A DNA stretch of 64,000 nt, from assembly GCA_028345055.1 (NCBI GenBank), contig JAOMCO010000003.1:52823-116822 (forward strand). The letters run 5' to 3'. The DNA is from Candidatus Thioglobus sp. (GTDB lineage: Bacteria > Pseudomonadota > Gammaproteobacteria > PS1 > Pseudothioglobaceae). The translations under genes were made by a program, and so were the position numbers. This document shows positions 61,339 to 64,000 of this stretch, in pieces (position 1 is the stretch's first letter; the number at the start of each line of letters is the position of its first letter). Below the pieces are notes generated by a model. The model was not told the origin of the DNA. It ran no database searches and saw nothing but the letters and a program-made list of their open reading frames with translations.

Positions 61339-62119
61339 TTAGCAGTCATATTTAGACTTCATTTGTTCAGTTTGAATATAGTATTCATAAAGCTTAAGTT
61401 CTGAGGCTGCAAGTTTATCCAGAATGATAGTGGCATTTTGATGATTTTGAAGAACACTGCCAGGACAAAATGCAGATAGTGGACCTTCAATAACTTCAGC
61501 AACTGCCTTGCTTTTATGTTTACCAAGGCCAATAAGAACAATATTTTTAGCTTCCATTATGGTTCCAATACCCATTGTTATAGCTAAGGCTGGTTGGCTT
61601 TCAGAGGCTTTAAAAAAAACGAGCATTTTTTGAAAGAGTATTCTCCGTCAGTGTTTTAACTCTCGTTCTAGAATTTAAGCTAGAAGTCGGCTCATTAAAT
61701 CCAATGTGTCCATTTGCTCCAATACCTAGAAGCTGAAGATCAATGCCATCATGATTATTTATTTCTGTTTCATAATCTAAACAAGCTAACTCATAATCAT
61801 CCTTAAAACATTCAGGTATAAAAGTACTTTTTGGATCAATATCGATATGATCAAATAGCTTCTGATTCATATAATGTCGATAGCTTTGAGGGTGTTTTTG
61901 GGGTAGACCTAAATATTCATCTAAGTTAAAAGTTGTCGTATTCTTAAAGCTGAGCTGTCCTAATTGATATTTTCTAATTAGTGCATCATAAGTTAAAAGG
62001 ACTGAGCTACCAGTTGCTAAACCAAGCACAGGACTTTTATTTTCATTGATAAAATCTGAAATAAATTGTGCTGCAAAATCACTTGCTTCATTTTCAGTTG
62101 GAAGGATTACAACTCTCAT
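61339..62119 (-). pseudogene. nagB: Glucosamine-6-phosphate deaminase, frameshifted at an eight-T run
   Basis: The two halves together give about 260 residues of NagB: N-terminal LGLATGSS and FNLDEYLGLPQKHPQSYRHYM, the GIGANGHIGFNEP block, then C-terminal GIGTIMEAKNIVLIGLGKHKSKAV and GPLSAFCPGSVLQNH. Reading stops after KNARFF at 61610 because the coding strand has eight Ts; with seven the frame continues KASESQPAL. Causes could be a sequencing error, a real null allele or slippage on the homopolymer. It is third in an operon with nagA and a GntR regulator, overlapping nagA by 4 bp. Confidence 0.85.
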
Positions 62120-63264
62120 GATTGGCCTCTATTAATTAGATTACCTTCAACCCAGACATTTTGGATTTTGAAATCAGAGTTAAAGTGAACAAGGTCTGCC
62201 CTGAAGCCTTTCTTAATTTGTCCAAGATAGTCAGATATGCCTAAATATTCAGCAGGATAAAGCGTCGCCATTGAGATTGCACTTTCTAGCGGAATATTGC
62301 ATTTTTGATAAGCATTTTTAATGGCATCAATCTGCGTAATTGAAGATCCTGCAAGCTTGCCTTCTGAATTGATTATTCGACCTTTCGACTCACTCACTAC
62401 CTCATCATAAAGCTCAAAAGAAGGCTCACCATGATTAATTGTTGCCATAGAATCAGATACAAAAAAAAGTTTACCCTCAGGTTTTTGTTTGTAGGACAAA
62501 TTAATTAAGGATGGATGCACATGGTGTAAGTCAACAATAATACTAGCCCATGTTTGATTAAAATCTAATGCAGAGCCAACCACCCCAGGTTCCCGTGCAG
62601 AAATTTGACCCATTGCATTAAAGAGGTGCGTAAAGCCATCTAAACCATACTTAATTGCCTCTTCTAGTTGATCATAATTTGCATCTGTATGCCCAGCCAA
62701 GATCTTAAACCCTAATTTCTTAAGACTTTTAAGTTGTTTAATTGAAATGCATTCAGGCGCTAGTGTTAGCATCACTGGAAACCGATCTAGAGTTTCAAAT
62801 AAATTCATATAGCTAGCGTTAATGGTGTTGATGTATTGCTTTTGATGAACTCCCCGATACTTAACATTAAAAAAAGGACCCTCTATGTGAATACCCAATA
62901 AAGATTTATTTTTATTAATTTCTTTTGAAATTATATCTGTACATTGTTGAAGAACATTTAGTGAGTCGCTAATAACGGTTGGCATAATACTAGTTGTGCC
63001 AAAGTACTGATGTGCACTGATAATTGTATTAAGGCTCTCTTCATCAGGTGAGTTGTTAAACAATTTTCCACCACCACCATTAACTTGTAAATCAATAAAT
63101 CCAGGTGAGAGAATACCCCCGTTTAAACTTTGAATTTCAAAATCATTAGGGATGATCGAATCATCTAATATATCAATAATATTATCATCTTCGAATAATA
63201 AAGCTTTGTTATCCAAAAAATCCTTGCCAGAAAATATACGAGCTCCCTTTAGTGCTTTCTTCAT
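62116..63264 (-). CDS. nagA: N-acetylglucosamine-6-phosphate deacetylase
   Basis: A 382-residue amidohydrolase. Its metal and substrate motifs are visible: PGFIDLQVNGGGGKLFNN, GIHIEGPFFN, LAGHTDANYDQL, GFTHLFNAMGQ and FFVSDSMATINH, where the Asp is catalytic. It removes acetate from GlcNAc-6-P, feeding NagB. It overlaps both neighbours by 4 bp, so the three genes form a tight operon for chitin or peptidoglycan sugar use. No transporter is visible in the window. Confidence 0.94.
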   Translation of the reverse strand: MKKALKGARIFSGKDFLDNKALLFEDDNIIDILDDSIIPNDFEIQSLNGGILSPGFIDLQVNGGGGKLFNNSPDEESLNTIISAHQYFGTTSIMPTVISDSLNVLQQCTDIISKEINKNKSLLGIHIEGPFFNVKYRGVHQKQYINTINASYMNLFETLDRFPVMLTLAPECISIKQLKSLKKLGFKILAGHTDANYDQLEEAIKYGLDGFTHLFNAMGQISAREPGVVGSALDFNQTWASIIVDLHHVHPSLINLSYKQKPEGKLFFVSDSMATINHGEPSFELYDEVVSESKGRIINSEGKLAGSSITQIDAIKNAYQKCNIPLESAISMATLYPAEYLGISDYLGQIKKGFRADLVHFNSDFKIQNVWVEGNLINRGQS

Positions 63265-63995
63265 CCTAGCTCCACCACATAATCATATCGATCACCTCGA
63301 TAATAAGATTGTGTATATTCAACTACTTGGCCATTTGCATCCTTGCCTCGTCTTTCAACAAATAAAATAGCACTTCCTGGATTTACATCAAGCTTGTCAG
63401 CAAGATTATCATCAGCTATGATGGCATGAATATTTTGCTTAGCAGTAACCGGATTCTTTTTTTTAGCTTCAAGCAGTTCATAAAGAGAATTATCAAGTGC
63501 TGATGTTATTGAAATGATTGACGATGGAATAACTGCTATTTCGTATAGTAATGGCTCGTTTACTAGATAGCGAACTCTATTAAGTCTATGAACTAAGTCA
63601 CCTTCACTTAAATTCAAGATTAAGGCCTCTTTAGGTGAAGCTTTTCCCTCCTCCCTTAGAACTACCCGTGAGTATGACTCAAGACCTCTTTTTTTCATAT
63701 CAGCAGTAAAGCTATTCAGAGAGGAAAGGTTTTTGTGAAGTACAAGATCAATATTTTTAGTGACAACTGTACCGGCACCTTGTCTTTTTTCAAGCAGTCC
63801 AATTTCAACAAGCTGATCAATAGCTTTTCTTACAGTAATTCTAGACATTTTTAGACAAGTAGCTAAATCTCTCTCAGGAATAAGTGCATCACCTGGCTTT
63901 AAAATACCTTCTTGAATTGCATTATTTAGTGAGTGAGATAGTTGTTTATATAAAGATTCAGAGCTATCACTTGATGGCCTTAAAAAATTAATCAA
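63261..63995 (-). CDS. GntR/HutC-family regulator (NagR-like), 5' end near the window edge
   Basis: At least 244 residues: an N-terminal winged helix (SLYKQLSHSLNNAIQEGILKPGDALIPERDLATCLKMSRITVRKAIDQL) and a UTRA-type ligand domain (VEYTQSYYRGDRYDYVVEL near the end). UTRA domains often bind GlcNAc-6-P or GlcN-6-P, which fits control of the following nagA-nagB genes. The frame is open to the right edge. A TTG at 63995 could be the start, but the true start may lie off the window. Confidence 0.9.
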   Translation of the reverse strand: MINFLRPSSDSSESLYKQLSHSLNNAIQEGILKPGDALIPERDLATCLKMSRITVRKAIDQLVEIGLLEKRQGAGTVVTKNIDLVLHKNLSSLNSFTADMKKRGLESYSRVVLREEGKASPKEALILNLSEGDLVHRLNRVRYLVNEPLLYEIAVIPSSIISITSALDNSLYELLEAKKKNPVTAKQNIHAIIADDNLADKLDVNPGSAILFVERRGKDANGQVVEYTQSYYRGDRYDYVVELG

Positions 63996-64000
63996 TTTGT

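Overview
This is a low-GC, gene-dense bacterial chromosome segment with a marine gammaproteobacterial character. The gene orders tRNA-fMet/rimP/nusA/infB/rbfA/truB, tesA/ybbA/ybbP (divergent) and pyrB/ruvX/mltB, a proteorhodopsin, an ETHE1-type persulfide dioxygenase and many very short intergenic gaps fit a planktonic SUP05/Thioglobaceae-like organism. That placement is an inference from gene content, not a database match. No phage, IS element, rRNA operon or CRISPR array is visible.

Layout. (1) Positions 1-10409 hold a divergent catabolic cluster built around a helix-turn-helix/cupin regulator. Leftwards are a GAF protein and a large HyuA-type hydantoinase/oxoprolinase that runs off the window. 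Rightwards are a ribose-type ABC importer (binding protein, double ATPase, permease), an Asp/Glu/hydantoin racemase, a short HyuA-like protein and a DUF917 protein. Together they look like an uptake and breakdown system for a hydantoin or thiohydantoin-like compound. (2) Positions 10446-35368 are housekeeping: ftsK, trxB, tRNA-Phe, pyrB-ruvX-mltB, rarA-fluC, gshB, tRNA-fMet, rimP-nusA-infB-rbfA-truB-purD-rnhB, dolP, rsmI, a thioredoxin-like ferredoxin, tesA/ybbA/ybbP, coaE and an elongator tRNA-Met. (3) Positions 35369-49800 are accessory and poorly characterised: a secreted agmatine-deiminase-like enzyme, many small secreted or membrane proteins (several too short for routine gene calling), a four-gene HTH operon, a MORN protein, DUF2805 and DUF2256 proteins and two strong inverted-repeat structures. 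(4) Positions 49801-64000 hold a green-type proteorhodopsin, a Rieske oxygenase, a nitrilase-family hydrolase, an inverse-autotransporter barrel with a co-transcribed secreted Cys-containing partner, an agmatinase-family enzyme, a persulfide dioxygenase, and a nagR-nagA-nagB amino-sugar operon whose nagB is frameshifted at an eight-base homopolymer.

The most interesting signals are in the accessory regions. Three small secreted proteins share an exactly spaced Cys31/Cys54 domain. Pho-box-like direct repeats with an 11-bp period lie upstream of several small secreted or membrane protein genes. Several starts have a -10 box six or seven bases upstream and no ribosome binding site, which suggests leaderless mRNAs. 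The XRE-cupin regulator has a repeated palindromic motif in its control region, and a small HTH operon has its own nested palindromes. All functional statements come from reading motifs by eye; no searches were run.
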